Part shown: one piece after another, positions 16,100-25,022 of the stretch | Layout: each line of letters opens with the position of its first letter | How positions within the stretch are numbered: the first letter of the stretch is position 1 | Source: JAMLHH01 sp964653095 | Lineage (GTDB): Bacteria > Bacteroidota > Bacteroidia > Chitinophagales > JADIYW01 | DNA length: 64,000 bases | Reading direction: 5' to 3' | NCBI GenBank assembly: GCA_964653095.1 | Contig: CAZZEH010000009.1 | Location: 1-64,000 of the forward strand | Notes under the pieces: generated by a model | Seen by the model: only the letters and a program-made list of their open reading frames with translations | Told to the model about the DNA's origin: nothing | Databases searched by the model: none | Translations under genes and position numbers: made by a program

Positions 16100-16924
16100 A
16101 TGAATACTTTCACAAAAATCTTGTTCTTCCTGAGCTTACTAATTATAACAGGCTCCTGCTCAAAAGATAAAGAGAACGACAATGGTTCCAATTCCAAGCA
16201 ATTAATTACTACTAAGAAAGCTTCTGTACTCAGCCACGGAGCAATCCTCGTGGATGTGATTTTAGAAAGTTCGCCTTCAGCAGTGAGTGAGCGAGGTATA
16301 TGTTTCAGTACCTCTGAAAAACCTACTATCAACGACAGATTTGTACGAGATAGAAAAAGCGGTTTGGGCGCATACAGTATCAAGGCTCAGCTTTTAACTC
16401 CTGAGACAACATACTATCTTCGGGCTTATGCCATTAATGAGAAAGGGGTATTCTACGGAAACGAAGTAGAAGCTACGACAGAAAAAGTTCCTGAAAAAGA
16501 TGTCTGGTGGATAGGTGAACACGCTTTTGGCACAGGCACCTCTATTATTGATGGTCTGAGATGGCAGAGCAAAGAGAACCTGTTTTATGTCAATTCCGGT
16601 GATGGCAGCAGTTTGTTTATAAAGTTTAATACCAAACCAACTCAATCCGGTACATATAAGTTAATAAAACTCGAAGTCAATTCTGATGATGAACTTGAGG
16701 GAGATTTGGAAGAAGATGAATGTTCTATATTAGTGTCTAAAATTTCAATGGATAATCCGGATGATATAATATTCTTCTCCTATAATCAGGATTTTCATCA
16801 CCACGCTCAAGTCTCCGTCAACGAGAAAGGAAAAGCGTCTATAAAAATCAATAGCGCTGTGATAAGTAATATAAATGACACCAGACAGGAAGCGGTATTT
16901 AGTGTGGATATAAGCGAAAAATAA
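16100..16924 (+). CDS. Hypothetical lipoprotein with FN3-like domain
   Basis: About 274 residues. It begins with a lipoprotein signal ending I-T-G-S-C (Cys20), followed by a charged linker, so it should be anchored in the inner or outer membrane facing the periplasm or surface. Residues 35-130 look like the fibronectin-III-like domain common in Bacteroidota surface lipoproteins: S-E-R-G-I-C-F-S-T-S, L-T-P-E-T-T-Y-Y-L-R-A-Y-A, G-V-F-Y-G-N-E-V. The C-terminal half (about 135-274) is a beta-rich domain without a recognised family and has an acidic E-G-D-L-E-E-D-E patch. No enzyme motif is seen. The alternative ATG at 16091 adds three residues. Confidence 0.75.
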   Translation: MNTFTKILFFLSLLIITGSCSKDKENDNGSNSKQLITTKKASVLSHGAILVDVILESSPSAVSERGICFSTSEKPTINDRFVRDRKSGLGAYSIKAQLLTPETTYYLRAYAINEKGVFYGNEVEATTEKVPEKDVWWIGEHAFGTGTSIIDGLRWQSKENLFYVNSGDGSSLFIKFNTKPTQSGTYKLIKLEVNSDDELEGDLEEDECSILVSKISMDNPDDIIFFSYNQDFHHHAQVSVNEKGKASIKINSAVISNINDTRQEAVFSVDISEK

Positions 16925-17277
16925 ACGCACGTTTTAGCCCTTTTCGAAGCTTTTCTTTCATATTCAAGCTCTATATAATTATAGGGTTTAATTATTTGTG
17001 GCTTTTCTTTTGAAAAAAATTATAAAATCAGGCCTGCATTTTATACCAATTTGAAATTCAAAATAGACCGATAACGAAACTTTATTTTGGTTTTATGCCG
17101 TGGTTACAAACAAATAAGACAATGAGATAAAATCGAAATTGGCCTATATTGTTTGTCCAAACGGTATTACAACACTCAAGAGTACTACAACAGCTGTTGG
17201 TAAGTTTTTACACTTATTATCATATAGTGTAACGATTTTTTCCTAATTTGTAAGATAATTGTAAAAGATTAGCGAGT
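16925..17277. other. 353-bp intergenic region, two small symmetries
   Basis: AT-rich, no credible gene on either strand. A 12-bp perfect palindrome CAACAGCTGTTG lies at 17188-17199, and TTACACT at 17208-17214 is inverted as AGTGTAA at 17226-17232 (11-bp spacer), both within 100 bp upstream of the esterase ATG. They could be operators for the esterase; no terminator is obvious. Confidence 0.35.
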
Positions 17278-18216
17278 ATGAGTTTTCAATTGAATGTAAT
17301 TCAGGGTGTAGTTAAAGCTTTTAGAAGAACTTTATTTATCAACAGGACAGAAACGCTTACACACAGAATGGGATTTGAAAGACTTTCCAAAATTGTAAAG
17401 TTTCCCAATCACGTTAAAATGAAAGAACTGACATACGCCGGACTCCCGGCGGCTTGGTTTATACCGGACAAATCAAGTGATGAAAAAATTATTTTATACC
17501 TTCCCGGAGGTGGTTACTGTGTAGGTTCTTACCGGACACATGCCGGTTTGATAGGCAGAATGGCAAGAGCATGCGGGCATCCTATTTTAGGCGTGACTTA
17601 TCGCAAAGCTCCTGAAGACCCGTTTCCGGCAGCAGTAGAAGACGCTCTGAAAGTGTATAAGCAGTTGGTGGAAGACGGTTATAAAAATATTATCATAGCT
17701 GGTGATTCTGCCGGTGGCGGCTTAGCTCTCATCACCACAAGCGTACTCAGGGATGAAGGCTATAAACAGTTACCAACGGCTATGGTACTGATTTCTCCGT
17801 GGACAGACCTGACTTCATCAGGAGACAGTGTAGTGCGCAAAAAAGAAAGAGACCCGCTTATTGATCCAAGGCTGCTCCAAGTTTTTGCAAAAAAATATTC
17901 TCCGGATGAAGATTTCAAAAATCCTCTTATTTCACCGCTTTACGGGAAATTTGAAAACCTCCCTCCTACTTTGGTTCAGGTTGGAACCGAAGAAGTCTTA
18001 TTGGACGATTCTACCCGGCTTGTAAAAAAGATGAAAGAAGCAGGTGTGTCGGTAGAGTTTGAAATCTGGAACGGCATGATGCACGTTTTTCAGTTTTTTG
18101 CAGGACTGATTCCTGAATCCAATACTGCTGTCAAAAATATCGCTTCATTTATAAACAGGCATCACACAATAGCTGAAAAGGAAGAAAAGAGCTCGCTGCA
18201 TAAGGAGGTTTATTAG
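17278..18216 (+). CDS. Alpha/beta hydrolase fold-3 (HSL-type esterase)
   Basis: A 312-residue esterase/lipase of the hormone-sensitive-lipase family. Oxyanion-hole motif is L-P-G-G-G-Y (residues 75-80), where the usual H-G-G-G has Pro in place of His; nucleophile elbow is G-D-S-A-G-G (S144); the acid is probably in G-T-E-E-V-L-L-D-D, and the base is in G-M-M-H-V-F. No signal peptide, so it acts in the cytoplasm on short or medium acyl esters; the real substrate is unknown. The stop is followed one base later by the start of a secreted protein gene, implying co-expression. Confidence 0.88.
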   Translation: MSFQLNVIQGVVKAFRRTLFINRTETLTHRMGFERLSKIVKFPNHVKMKELTYAGLPAAWFIPDKSSDEKIILYLPGGGYCVGSYRTHAGLIGRMARACGHPILGVTYRKAPEDPFPAAVEDALKVYKQLVEDGYKNIIIAGDSAGGGLALITTSVLRDEGYKQLPTAMVLISPWTDLTSSGDSVVRKKERDPLIDPRLLQVFAKKYSPDEDFKNPLISPLYGKFENLPPTLVQVGTEEVLLDDSTRLVKKMKEAGVSVEFEIWNGMMHVFQFFAGLIPESNTAVKNIASFINRHHTIAEKEEKSSLHKEVY

Positions 18217-18217
18217 A

Positions 18218-19081
18218 ATGAAAATAAAAACTTTGTGGATTTTATTTTGGCTTGTAACTTCTGTGCAATTTGTACATGCGCAGGCTATTGATTTAGTTCC
18301 AAAATTTGACTCCCGCCTTATCAAATATTACAAAGTGGACAGTTGCCGGGTGTACGAAAATGTAACCGACGGGGACAAGACCGTGCAGTATCTGACCAAA
18401 CTATATATCTTCAATCCTGAAGGATTCATCAGTCAGGAAATAGAATTTGGTCAGTCAGAATACGATGGGAATATCGTCATAAAATATGCCTATGATTCAG
18501 ACAACAATATCACCCGAAGACAAATTTACAGACCTCAGAGAGAAAGCATCATTTACGATTATACAAATATTGGAAAGAAATGGGTGAAAATGACCGTCAA
18601 CTTTCCAATTTTCAAAGAGTTTGAAATTCAATCCAGCGACACAGGATTAATTCTCGGTATAGAAGTCAGTTCAGATGCTGCTATAATAGATGAGCTTACA
18701 GGAGAATATACCGGGAAGAATGCGTTTATGAAAACTGAAGAATACGAATTCAGATATAATCGTTTCAATAAGATATCAAAAGTCTATTATTACTACCAAA
18801 ACAGAGAAGTTCACAATATTATTTACGAATATTCGACCAACGGATACGGATTGCCTCTGAAAAAAAGCTTCTATAAGTATGGTGAAAAGGTGCCGGACTA
18901 TACGACTGAATACTCCTATAATCCAACTGGCTTCCTGCAAATGGAAGTTACTAAAGAATCTGCAACTAACTTCACCACAACTCTGGAATACGAATATGCT
19001 TATGCTTGGGACTCGCCTGCTTTGCAACAAAAACCAGAGCTTAAAAAAGAACAAAAATTCTGGATAGGAAAGAAAAAATAA
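18218..19081 (+). CDS. Secreted hypothetical protein with YD-like strands
   Basis: A 287-residue protein with a clear signal peptide (hydrophobic core to V-H-A-Q-A, cleavage near residue 22). The mature part is made of repeated aromatic strands such as K-Y-A-Y-D-S-D-N-N-I-T-R-R, I-Y-E-Y-S-T-N-G-Y-G and T-E-Y-S-Y-N-P-T-G-F, which recall the YD/RHS-like beta repeats of many Bacteroidota periplasmic proteins. No catalytic motif, lipobox or T9SS tail is present, so a periplasmic location is likely. It begins one base after the esterase gene; functional linkage is inferred only from that. Function unknown. Confidence 0.75.
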   Translation: MKIKTLWILFWLVTSVQFVHAQAIDLVPKFDSRLIKYYKVDSCRVYENVTDGDKTVQYLTKLYIFNPEGFISQEIEFGQSEYDGNIVIKYAYDSDNNITRRQIYRPQRESIIYDYTNIGKKWVKMTVNFPIFKEFEIQSSDTGLILGIEVSSDAAIIDELTGEYTGKNAFMKTEEYEFRYNRFNKISKVYYYYQNREVHNIIYEYSTNGYGLPLKKSFYKYGEKVPDYTTEYSYNPTGFLQMEVTKESATNFTTTLEYEYAYAWDSPALQQKPELKKEQKFWIGKKK

Positions 19082-19093
19082 GTTTTAAATTCC

Positions 19094-19786
19094 ATGTCTG
19101 TTTCAATACTGTATGAAGACAATCACCTTATAGCTGTCAATAAACCTGCCGGAAGACTTGTACAGGGAGATTATACGGGAGATCCTCCAATTAGTGAAGA
19201 TGTAAAAAAATATATCAAAGAAAAATATCAGAAGCTCGGAAATGTTTTTCTCGGAGTCATTCACAGATTAGACAGACCCACTTCCGGCATAGTCATTTTT
19301 GCCAAAACAAGTAAATCACTGGCGAGAATGAATCAGCTTTTCAAAGAGCAAAAAGTGAAAAAGATTTATTGGGCAGTAGTGAAAAAACTTCCGGAACCAA
19401 CTTCCGGAACTATTAAATCCTTCACTTTAAAGGACAAAGTCAGATTGAAAGCACTTGTGTTTGATCATCAGAGAAAGAATGCGAAAGAGAGCCTGTTGGA
19501 CTATGAATGTATCGGTCAGTCCGAAAGTTATTTTCTTTTAAAAATAATCCCGCATACCGGAAGATATCACCAAATCAGAAGCCAGCTTTCTCATATTGGT
19601 TCACCTATAAAAGGCGATATTAAATACGGATCCAAAAGAACAAATCCACATGGAGGAATTCATTTGCACGCAAGAGAAATCGAATTTATACATCCCATTA
19701 GCAAAGAACATATCCACATCGCTGCTCCGACACCTTCTGAGGACAACCTTTGGGCAAGTTTTGAAAATGCTTTTCAACGTAAATAA
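19094..19786 (+). CDS. RluA-family pseudouridine synthase
   Basis: A 230-residue RNA pseudouridine synthase. The catalytic loop is G-V-I-H-R-L-D-R-P-T-S-G, with the active Asp in H-R-L-D near residue 60; the late H-T-G-R-Y-H-Q-I-R motif and D-I-K-Y-G complete the RluA signature. It lacks an S4 domain, so it belongs to the short RluA/RluC-like or TruC branch; the modified site in rRNA or tRNA cannot be told. Begins 12 bp after the secreted-protein gene. Confidence 0.92.
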   Translation: MSVSILYEDNHLIAVNKPAGRLVQGDYTGDPPISEDVKKYIKEKYQKLGNVFLGVIHRLDRPTSGIVIFAKTSKSLARMNQLFKEQKVKKIYWAVVKKLPEPTSGTIKSFTLKDKVRLKALVFDHQRKNAKESLLDYECIGQSESYFLLKIIPHTGRYHQIRSQLSHIGSPIKGDIKYGSKRTNPHGGIHLHAREIEFIHPISKEHIHIAAPTPSEDNLWASFENAFQRK

Positions 19787-19873
19787 TCATTTATTAAAAT
19801 TAATCCTGTCGCAGATATTCATACCGTCTTTAAAACTGTCCGAGAAGTTGTGTAACTTTATGGAATCAGAAGA

Positions 19874-20179
19874 ATGAAGAAAATTATATTATTCATCCTC
19901 GCAGTAATTCTAATCGCTGTTGCAGTCGGATATCTTACGCACTTAAACAGATCGACAGGTGTGCCGTTTTACAGGCATAACGAAACATACCGAATCCTGC
20001 AATCTGATACACTGTCCCAACAGGAAAACGTTGAAAAAAATTACACTCAGCCTTTTAAAAAATACAGCTTAATAGACGATGAGGGCGAACTTATATTGAA
20101 CAATACAGATACCTTTGAGCGTGAACCGCAAGATCAGAATAATTCAGACGGACTTACTCCAAAAAAGCTTCTTGATTAA
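19874..20179 (+). CDS. Small single-pass membrane protein
   Basis: A 101-residue protein of unknown function. A single hydrophobic segment (residues 4-24) at the N-terminus is followed by a hydrophilic, acidic tail rich in Asn, Asp and Glu; there is no clear signal cleavage site, so it is probably anchored in the inner membrane with the tail outside. TAACTTTA about 20 bp before the ATG resembles a -7 promoter element. It ends 10 bp from the stop of the convergent metallo-hydrolase gene. Codon pattern and length make it a plausible real gene, but no family is recognised. Confidence 0.55.
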   Translation: MKKIILFILAVILIAVAVGYLTHLNRSTGVPFYRHNETYRILQSDTLSQQENVEKNYTQPFKKYSLIDDEGELILNNTDTFEREPQDQNNSDGLTPKKLLD

Positions 20180-20189
20180 GCCCGAAAAA

Positions 20190-20951
20190 TTATAACTCAA
20201 GTGTCAATCCGTCATAAGAAAGAAAAATATTTTTAGGTAATTTTCTCTCTACTTCTTCATACAACCCAAGAGTATGTCCTATGTGAGTTATAAAAGCTTT
20301 TTCAGGATTAATTTCACGAATCACATCAATAGCCTGAGCTAATGAAAAATGCGAGTAATGCGGCTCGTTTCTTACGGCGTTCACCACAAATATTTTTGAG
20401 CCTTTGATTTTATCCATAGATTCTTCGGAAATAAAATTCGCATCAGTCACATAAGTAAAATCTCCTACTCTGAATCCCAGAACAGGCAGCTTGTGGTGCA
20501 TCACCCTGATTGGTATAATCTCTGTCTCTTTGACTTTAAAAGGGGTTTCATCTATAGTATGTAATTCAATTTTAGGAAGTCCCGGATAATAGTCTCCGTG
20601 AAAAATATAAGGATACTCCATTTTCAATGTCCGCTGCACGTACTTTTCCGCAAAGACATCTATCTTCTTTTTTTGAAGAAAATTTATCGGACGTATATCA
20701 TCCAATCCTGCCGTATGGTCTTTATGATTGTGTGAGAAAACCACCGCATCCAAATCATCAATCTGATTATAAAGCATTTGCGCCCTAAAATCCGGCCCGG
20801 TATCTACAACAAACTTAGCATCATCTGTTTCGATATATATAGAAGACCTCCACCTTTTATCTTTTCTGTCCTGAGATTGGCAAACTTTACATTTACACGC
20901 TATCAACGGTACTCCCGTAGATGTTCCTGTTCCTAAAAAAATTACTTTCAA
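20190..20951 (-). CDS. MBL-fold metallo-hydrolase, PhnP-like
   Basis: A 253-residue metallo-beta-lactamase-fold hydrolase. The metal motif S-H-N-H-K-D-H gives H74, H76, D78 and H79; further ligands are in V-T-D-A-N and F-I-T-H-I-G-H. The N-terminal C-K-C-K-V-C (Cys19, 21, 24) matches the extra structural zinc site of PhnP, a phosphoribosyl cyclic phosphodiesterase. No phn genes are nearby, so the substrate is probably another phosphodiester. The start overlaps the end of the upstream 91-residue gene by four bases, indicating coupling. Confidence 0.88.
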   Translation of the reverse strand: MKVIFLGTGTSTGVPLIACKCKVCQSQDRKDKRWRSSIYIETDDAKFVVDTGPDFRAQMLYNQIDDLDAVVFSHNHKDHTAGLDDIRPINFLQKKKIDVFAEKYVQRTLKMEYPYIFHGDYYPGLPKIELHTIDETPFKVKETEIIPIRVMHHKLPVLGFRVGDFTYVTDANFISEESMDKIKGSKIFVVNAVRNEPHYSHFSLAQAIDVIREINPEKAFITHIGHTLGLYEEVERKLPKNIFLSYDGLTLEL

Positions 20952-21223
20952 AACAATTTCTTTGTTGTCAGCGAACTGTACAAACGTTCCAATTTTTCAT
21001 CTGCAAACAGAGAAGAATTTATTTTCAGCTCCTGTAAAATATCAATCAGACAGTTTATTCTTGCTTCCGTGTCATAAAATTTGTTCACTACTATGACCTT
21101 TTTATCCTGCAAAATACAATAGCCTGAATTAAAGTGTCCTCTTTCATAACGAATCAGATAGTCATTCGATTTAAAAATAGACTCCAATCTTTTTAAATTC
21201 CCCGGTGTGATTTTCAATTCCAT
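20948..21223 (-). CDS. Conserved-looking hypothetical protein
   Basis: A 91-residue soluble, basic protein with no recognised domain. It starts E-L-K-I-T-P-G-N-L-K-R-L-E and has a small beta segment (Y-C-I-L-Q-D-K-K-V-I-V-V-N-K) followed by helices. The four-base overlap with the PhnP-like gene and the same strand make it a believable partner gene. It has no signal peptide, metal motif or HTH. I recall similar short proteins beside this hydrolase in other Bacteroidota, but cannot verify that here. Confidence 0.7.
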   Translation of the reverse strand: MELKITPGNLKRLESIFKSNDYLIRYERGHFNSGYCILQDKKVIVVNKFYDTEARINCLIDILQELKINSSLFADEKLERLYSSLTTKKLF

Positions 21224-21275
21224 TGGTCAGTAAGCTCTTTATAAACCAATACAAGATACATTATGTTCAAGATTT

Positions 21276-23303
21276 TCACTGCAATTCTTTTAGCTGATTT
21301 TCCAAATCAAACATCATATCACGCAGTCTGGCAGCTTCCATAAAATCCATTTGAGCAGCCGCTTTTTGCATTGCCTTTTTCGTTGTCTTAATTTGCTTTT
21401 CCAATGCCTGCGGAGTTTGGTATTCTGCCCGGGGCTCAGCTACCAAGGCTTCGGCACCCGCATTATTTGTCCTAATGTTTTTGTTTACATCCCGTATATC
21501 TAAAATGGTACTCTGTTTCAAAATTTCTTCCTTGGATTTATAAACTGTTCTCGGTGTAATTCCATGCTGAATATTATACGCAATCTGTTTTTCTCTCCTC
21601 CTGTTGGTTTCATCAATTGTACGTCTCATGGAGTCTGTAACTCTGTCCGCATACATGATCACTTGGCCGTTTTCATTCCTCGCGGCCCGACCTGCGGTTT
21701 GAGTCAGAGAGCGTGCATTTCTCAAAAAGCCTTCCTTATCCGCATCCATAATGGCTACGAGCGAAACTTCCGGCAGGTCGAGACCCTCCCTCAAAAGGTT
21801 GACTCCTATCAGCACATCAAACTTTCCCAATCTGAGACCCTGAATAATTTCGACTCGTTCCATCGTATCAATATCTGAGTGAATATACCGGCTTTTTACT
21901 CTCAGCTTCAAAAAGTATTTACTCAACTCCTCGGCCATCCTTTTGGTCAGAGTAGTCACTAACACCCGCTCGTCTTTCTCTACGCGGATATGTATCTCAT
22001 CCAATAAATCGTCCACCTGATTGGCACATGGTCGCACATCTATAGGCGGATCCAGTAATCCCGTCGGACGTACTATCTGCTCTACAAACTCACCGCCCGT
22101 CCGGTTCAGTTCAAAATCTGCAGGAGTAGCACTCACATAGATAGTCTGATTAGTCAGTGACTCAAACTCATTAAAATTGAGCGGACGGTTATCCAATGCA
22201 CTTGGCAGTCTGAAACCATATTCAACCAAGTTTAGTTTTCGGGCTCTGTCCCCGCCGTACATCGCCCCTACCTGAGGGATGGTCACATGGCTTTCATCTA
22301 TTACCATCAGATAGTCATCCGGAAAATAATCCAACAAACAAAAAGGCCGTTGTCCGTAATCTCTTCTGTCAAAAAATCTGGAGTAATTTTCGATACCCGA
22401 ACAATAGCCAAGTTCTTTAATCATTTCAATATCAAAATTCACCCGCTCTTCTATTCTCTTTGCCTCGAGAATTCGGTTTTCTTTGGTAAAAAAATCAATC
22501 TGATTGGCAAGTTCATCCTGTATCTCTTTTAAAATAACCGGCAGCTGGTCTTTAGGTGCGATATAAATAGAAGCCGGATAAATAGCCACATCTTCCATGT
22601 CTGTAATATGCCTGCCTGTCAGAGGATTAAAAAGTTCAATAGACTCAATTTCATCTCCCCAAAACGTAATCCGAAATGCATCGTCACTGTATGCCAGATT
22701 GATTTCTACCTGATCACCCAGTACACGAAAAGTTCCTCTTGCAAAATCTTCTGTGGTTCGGGAATAGAGTAAATTGACTAATTCGAAGAGAAAAGAATTT
22801 CTGCTTACCTGCTGACCCACACTTAGCCGAACAATTTGCTTCTTTATTTCGGCCGGATTTCCCAATCCGTAGATACAGGATACAGAAGCGACTACCAGAA
22901 TATCCCTTCTGCCCGACATTAGTGAAGAAGTAGTACTTAGTCTGAGTTTTTCGATTTCCTGATTAATGGACAAATCTTTTTCGATATATGTGTCTGTTGT
23001 AGGTACATAGGCTTCCGGTTGATAATAATCGTAGTATGATACAAAATACTCCACCTTGTTATTCGGAAAAAATTCTTTAAATTCTGAATATAATTGCGCT
23101 ACCAGAGTTTTATTATGAGTCAGTACGAGAGTGGGACGCTGCAGCTGTTCCACCACATTGGCTATCGTAAATGTTTTACCCGAACCGGTTATCCCGAGCA
23201 ACACCTGAGATTTTTCTCCTCTCAGTATTCCGTCTGTCAATGCCCGAATGGCAGAAGGCTGATCGCCGGCAGGGGAAAACTTTGATTTTATTTTAAATTT
23301 CAT
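21276..23303 (-). CDS. uvrB: Excinuclease ABC subunit B
   Basis: A protein of 675 residues, the damage-verification helicase of nucleotide excision repair, acting with UvrA and UvrC. Walker A is G-I-T-G-S-G-K-T-F; the beta-hairpin region reads Y-Y-D-Y-Y-Q-P-E-A-Y; D-E-S-H is the DEAD-like box; Y-S-R-F-F-D-R-R and Q-T-A-G-R-A-A-R-N mark the later motifs; a UVR domain closes the protein (M-D-F-M-E-A-A-R-L-R-D). The ATG at 23303 gives the normal F-S-P-A-G-D-Q-P N-terminus; the in-frame extension up to 23366 runs through the promoter and is not used. Confidence 0.97.
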   Translation of the reverse strand: MKFKIKSKFSPAGDQPSAIRALTDGILRGEKSQVLLGITGSGKTFTIANVVEQLQRPTLVLTHNKTLVAQLYSEFKEFFPNNKVEYFVSYYDYYQPEAYVPTTDTYIEKDLSINQEIEKLRLSTTSSLMSGRRDILVVASVSCIYGLGNPAEIKKQIVRLSVGQQVSRNSFLFELVNLLYSRTTEDFARGTFRVLGDQVEINLAYSDDAFRITFWGDEIESIELFNPLTGRHITDMEDVAIYPASIYIAPKDQLPVILKEIQDELANQIDFFTKENRILEAKRIEERVNFDIEMIKELGYCSGIENYSRFFDRRDYGQRPFCLLDYFPDDYLMVIDESHVTIPQVGAMYGGDRARKLNLVEYGFRLPSALDNRPLNFNEFESLTNQTIYVSATPADFELNRTGGEFVEQIVRPTGLLDPPIDVRPCANQVDDLLDEIHIRVEKDERVLVTTLTKRMAEELSKYFLKLRVKSRYIHSDIDTMERVEIIQGLRLGKFDVLIGVNLLREGLDLPEVSLVAIMDADKEGFLRNARSLTQTAGRAARNENGQVIMYADRVTDSMRRTIDETNRRREKQIAYNIQHGITPRTVYKSKEEILKQSTILDIRDVNKNIRTNNAGAEALVAEPRAEYQTPQALEKQIKTTKKAMQKAAAQMDFMEAARLRDMMFDLENQLKELQ

Positions 23304-23335
23304 ATTTGTAATAATCCCGACTCTCAGGATTTTTA

Positions 23336-23366
23336 TAAAGATAAATAATACAGGAAAAACAATCAA
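23336..23366 (-). promoter_or_regulatory. uvrB promoter
   Basis: Minus strand: TTG, 20 bases, TATCTTTA, seven of eight bases of the TAnnTTTG -7 box at correct spacing, 33 bp upstream of the uvrB ATG. No LexA-like palindrome was noticed around it. Confidence 0.5.
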
Positions 23367-23687
23367 TCCGATATCAATATTAATATCTCACTTCAAAGCT
23401 GTATTACCAAATACTCGTGGATCGAAAGACTCGTATTGAAGTGCCAATCAGCTTATTTATAATCCTCTGAGCTAAATCCTCATCGACACGAAGAAAGTCA
23501 AAAGACATCCTGTACCTTTTCCGGTTTTCTCGAAATAAATCTAAAAAGTGGTCTTCCCGCAATCTTGAAATAATCACAATTGACATATCCTTTGCAGATA
23601 AAGAAGAAACATTATCAGGTAAAACATAAAATAATGTATGCAAGCATTGCAAATTTTTAATTATTATTGTATATAAAACACGTACAC
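23367..23687. other. Intergenic region between uvrB and hydrolase genes
   Basis: About 320 bp. On the minus strand a 60-codon frame (23404-23586) follows an AAAGGA and could encode a small basic protein, but it has no family, sits directly before the uvrB promoter and is weakly supported, so it is not called. The plus-strand promoter for the first hydrolase should lie at the right end; no clear -7 box is seen. Confidence 0.4.
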
Positions 23688-24986
23688 ATGGATAAGATTT
23701 TTACTCTACTTTTCACCCTTTCTCTTTTTTCAACAACTGTTTTCGCGGAGGAGCAAGAATGCTCTGACAGATACAGGGCGAAAGTTTTCAAGCAAATTGG
23801 AATGGAAGGGAATGTTCTTTTTGGTCATTCAAAAGGGCTTAGCGGAGAAAATATCCCTCTGCATTATGATGTCTATTTTCCAAAAAATGACACGGCTTCT
23901 TTAAGGCCATTAGTTGTGTTATGGCATGGCGGTGCTTTCCTGGACATGTTTAAAAAAACAAGCCCGGACATAGTGGCACTCTGTAAAGATTTAGCAAGAA
24001 TGGGCTATGTCACCATATCTCCGGATTATCGGGGAATTAGGGACTTTACTGATTTTTTTGAAAGAAAGGACTTGGTCAAAGAGGTCGTGAAAGCGGCAAT
24101 AGATGGCAACAAGGCACTTTGTCATATCGTCGATCAAATTGATAATCACGGCAATCCATTTAGAATTGATAAGAATGCAATTTTCGGTGGAGGTGTATCC
24201 GGTGGAGCTGTACTGGGGATACACTTAATACTTTTAAACAGTACGGATGACTTGAATGAAAATTTCAGGCGTTGGGCTAAAGAGGTGGACGACAGTATGA
24301 TTGACGAAATTCTTGAAAACAAATATTGTGGAACTCCAGATGTCATGAAAGGATTTTTCAACATTTCCGGAGCAGTCATTGATACTTCCTTCATACAAAA
24401 ATCCAATACCGGATTTGTCCATTTCCACGGAACCAAAGATGATATTGTACCGTATAATGTTGGGAAACCTTTGATGGGTCTTACGGCTGCTCCCACGATG
24501 TACGGCAGCAAACCAATTCATGACAGGCTGGAAGAATTGGACTCATACTCCAAACTCTACTCATACAAAGGATTAGGACACGTACCCTTTTTAAACCTTG
24601 ACTTGTTTCAGTTACTCATGCAGGTGAATGTGATAAATGAAGAAGTGTACTACGAAACTCTGGATGCCATGACGGAATTTATGTTCCCAAGAATCTCTTG
24701 CGAACCTGTGCCGGACGCTCCAACCGGTATCTTTTCCAATAACACAGTTGAAATGAATTTTTATCCGAATCCTGCTTCAGGCTCTTTCCAAATTAATATG
24801 CCGGAAAATAATCTTTGGCAGATAAAAATATTCGATTTCTCAGGAAAAATATTGCTGCAAAATCAATTTCAGGGAAGCAATTATTCCCAGAATATAACTT
24901 ATCTTCCGAAAGGAATGTTTTTTATACAAATTACCAGCCCGGAACTGACCGATAAAATTTATACCGGTAAAATAACCAGAATCTAA
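23688..24986 (+). CDS. Secreted alpha/beta hydrolase with T9SS tail, copy 1
   Basis: A protein of 432 residues exported by Sec (signal peptide to A20) and then by the type IX system. Residues 50-330 form an alpha/beta hydrolase of the carboxylesterase/BD-FAE type: oxyanion motif W-H-G-G-A (H80), nucleophile elbow G-V-S-G-G (S171), acid in G-T-K-D-D (D251 or D252), base in G-L-G-H-V-P (H298). A short linker D-A-P-T-G-I-F leads to a Por-secretion-tail domain (about 350-432) with F-Y-P-N-P-A-S-G and a final K-I-T-R-I. Paralogous to the next two genes and to two further members at 43705-47986. Start is the ATG before the signal peptide; a TTG seven codons earlier is less likely. Substrate unknown; an extracellular or surface-bound ester hydrolase is inferred. 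Confidence 0.85.
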   Translation: MDKIFTLLFTLSLFSTTVFAEEQECSDRYRAKVFKQIGMEGNVLFGHSKGLSGENIPLHYDVYFPKNDTASLRPLVVLWHGGAFLDMFKKTSPDIVALCKDLARMGYVTISPDYRGIRDFTDFFERKDLVKEVVKAAIDGNKALCHIVDQIDNHGNPFRIDKNAIFGGGVSGGAVLGIHLILLNSTDDLNENFRRWAKEVDDSMIDEILENKYCGTPDVMKGFFNISGAVIDTSFIQKSNTGFVHFHGTKDDIVPYNVGKPLMGLTAAPTMYGSKPIHDRLEELDSYSKLYSYKGLGHVPFLNLDLFQLLMQVNVINEEVYYETLDAMTEFMFPRISCEPVPDAPTGIFSNNTVEMNFYPNPASGSFQINMPENNLWQIKIFDFSGKILLQNQFQGSNYSQNITYLPKGMFFIQITSPELTDKIYTGKITRI

Positions 24987-25022
24987 GAAATTTATCATTC
25001 GGTAATTCACAATATAATAATC

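Noticed and set aside
23404..23652. Possible small gene on the minus strand upstream of uvrB
   Set aside because: No family, alternative TTG or ATG starts, and it lies directly before the uvrB promoter; kept only as a remark in the intergenic entry.
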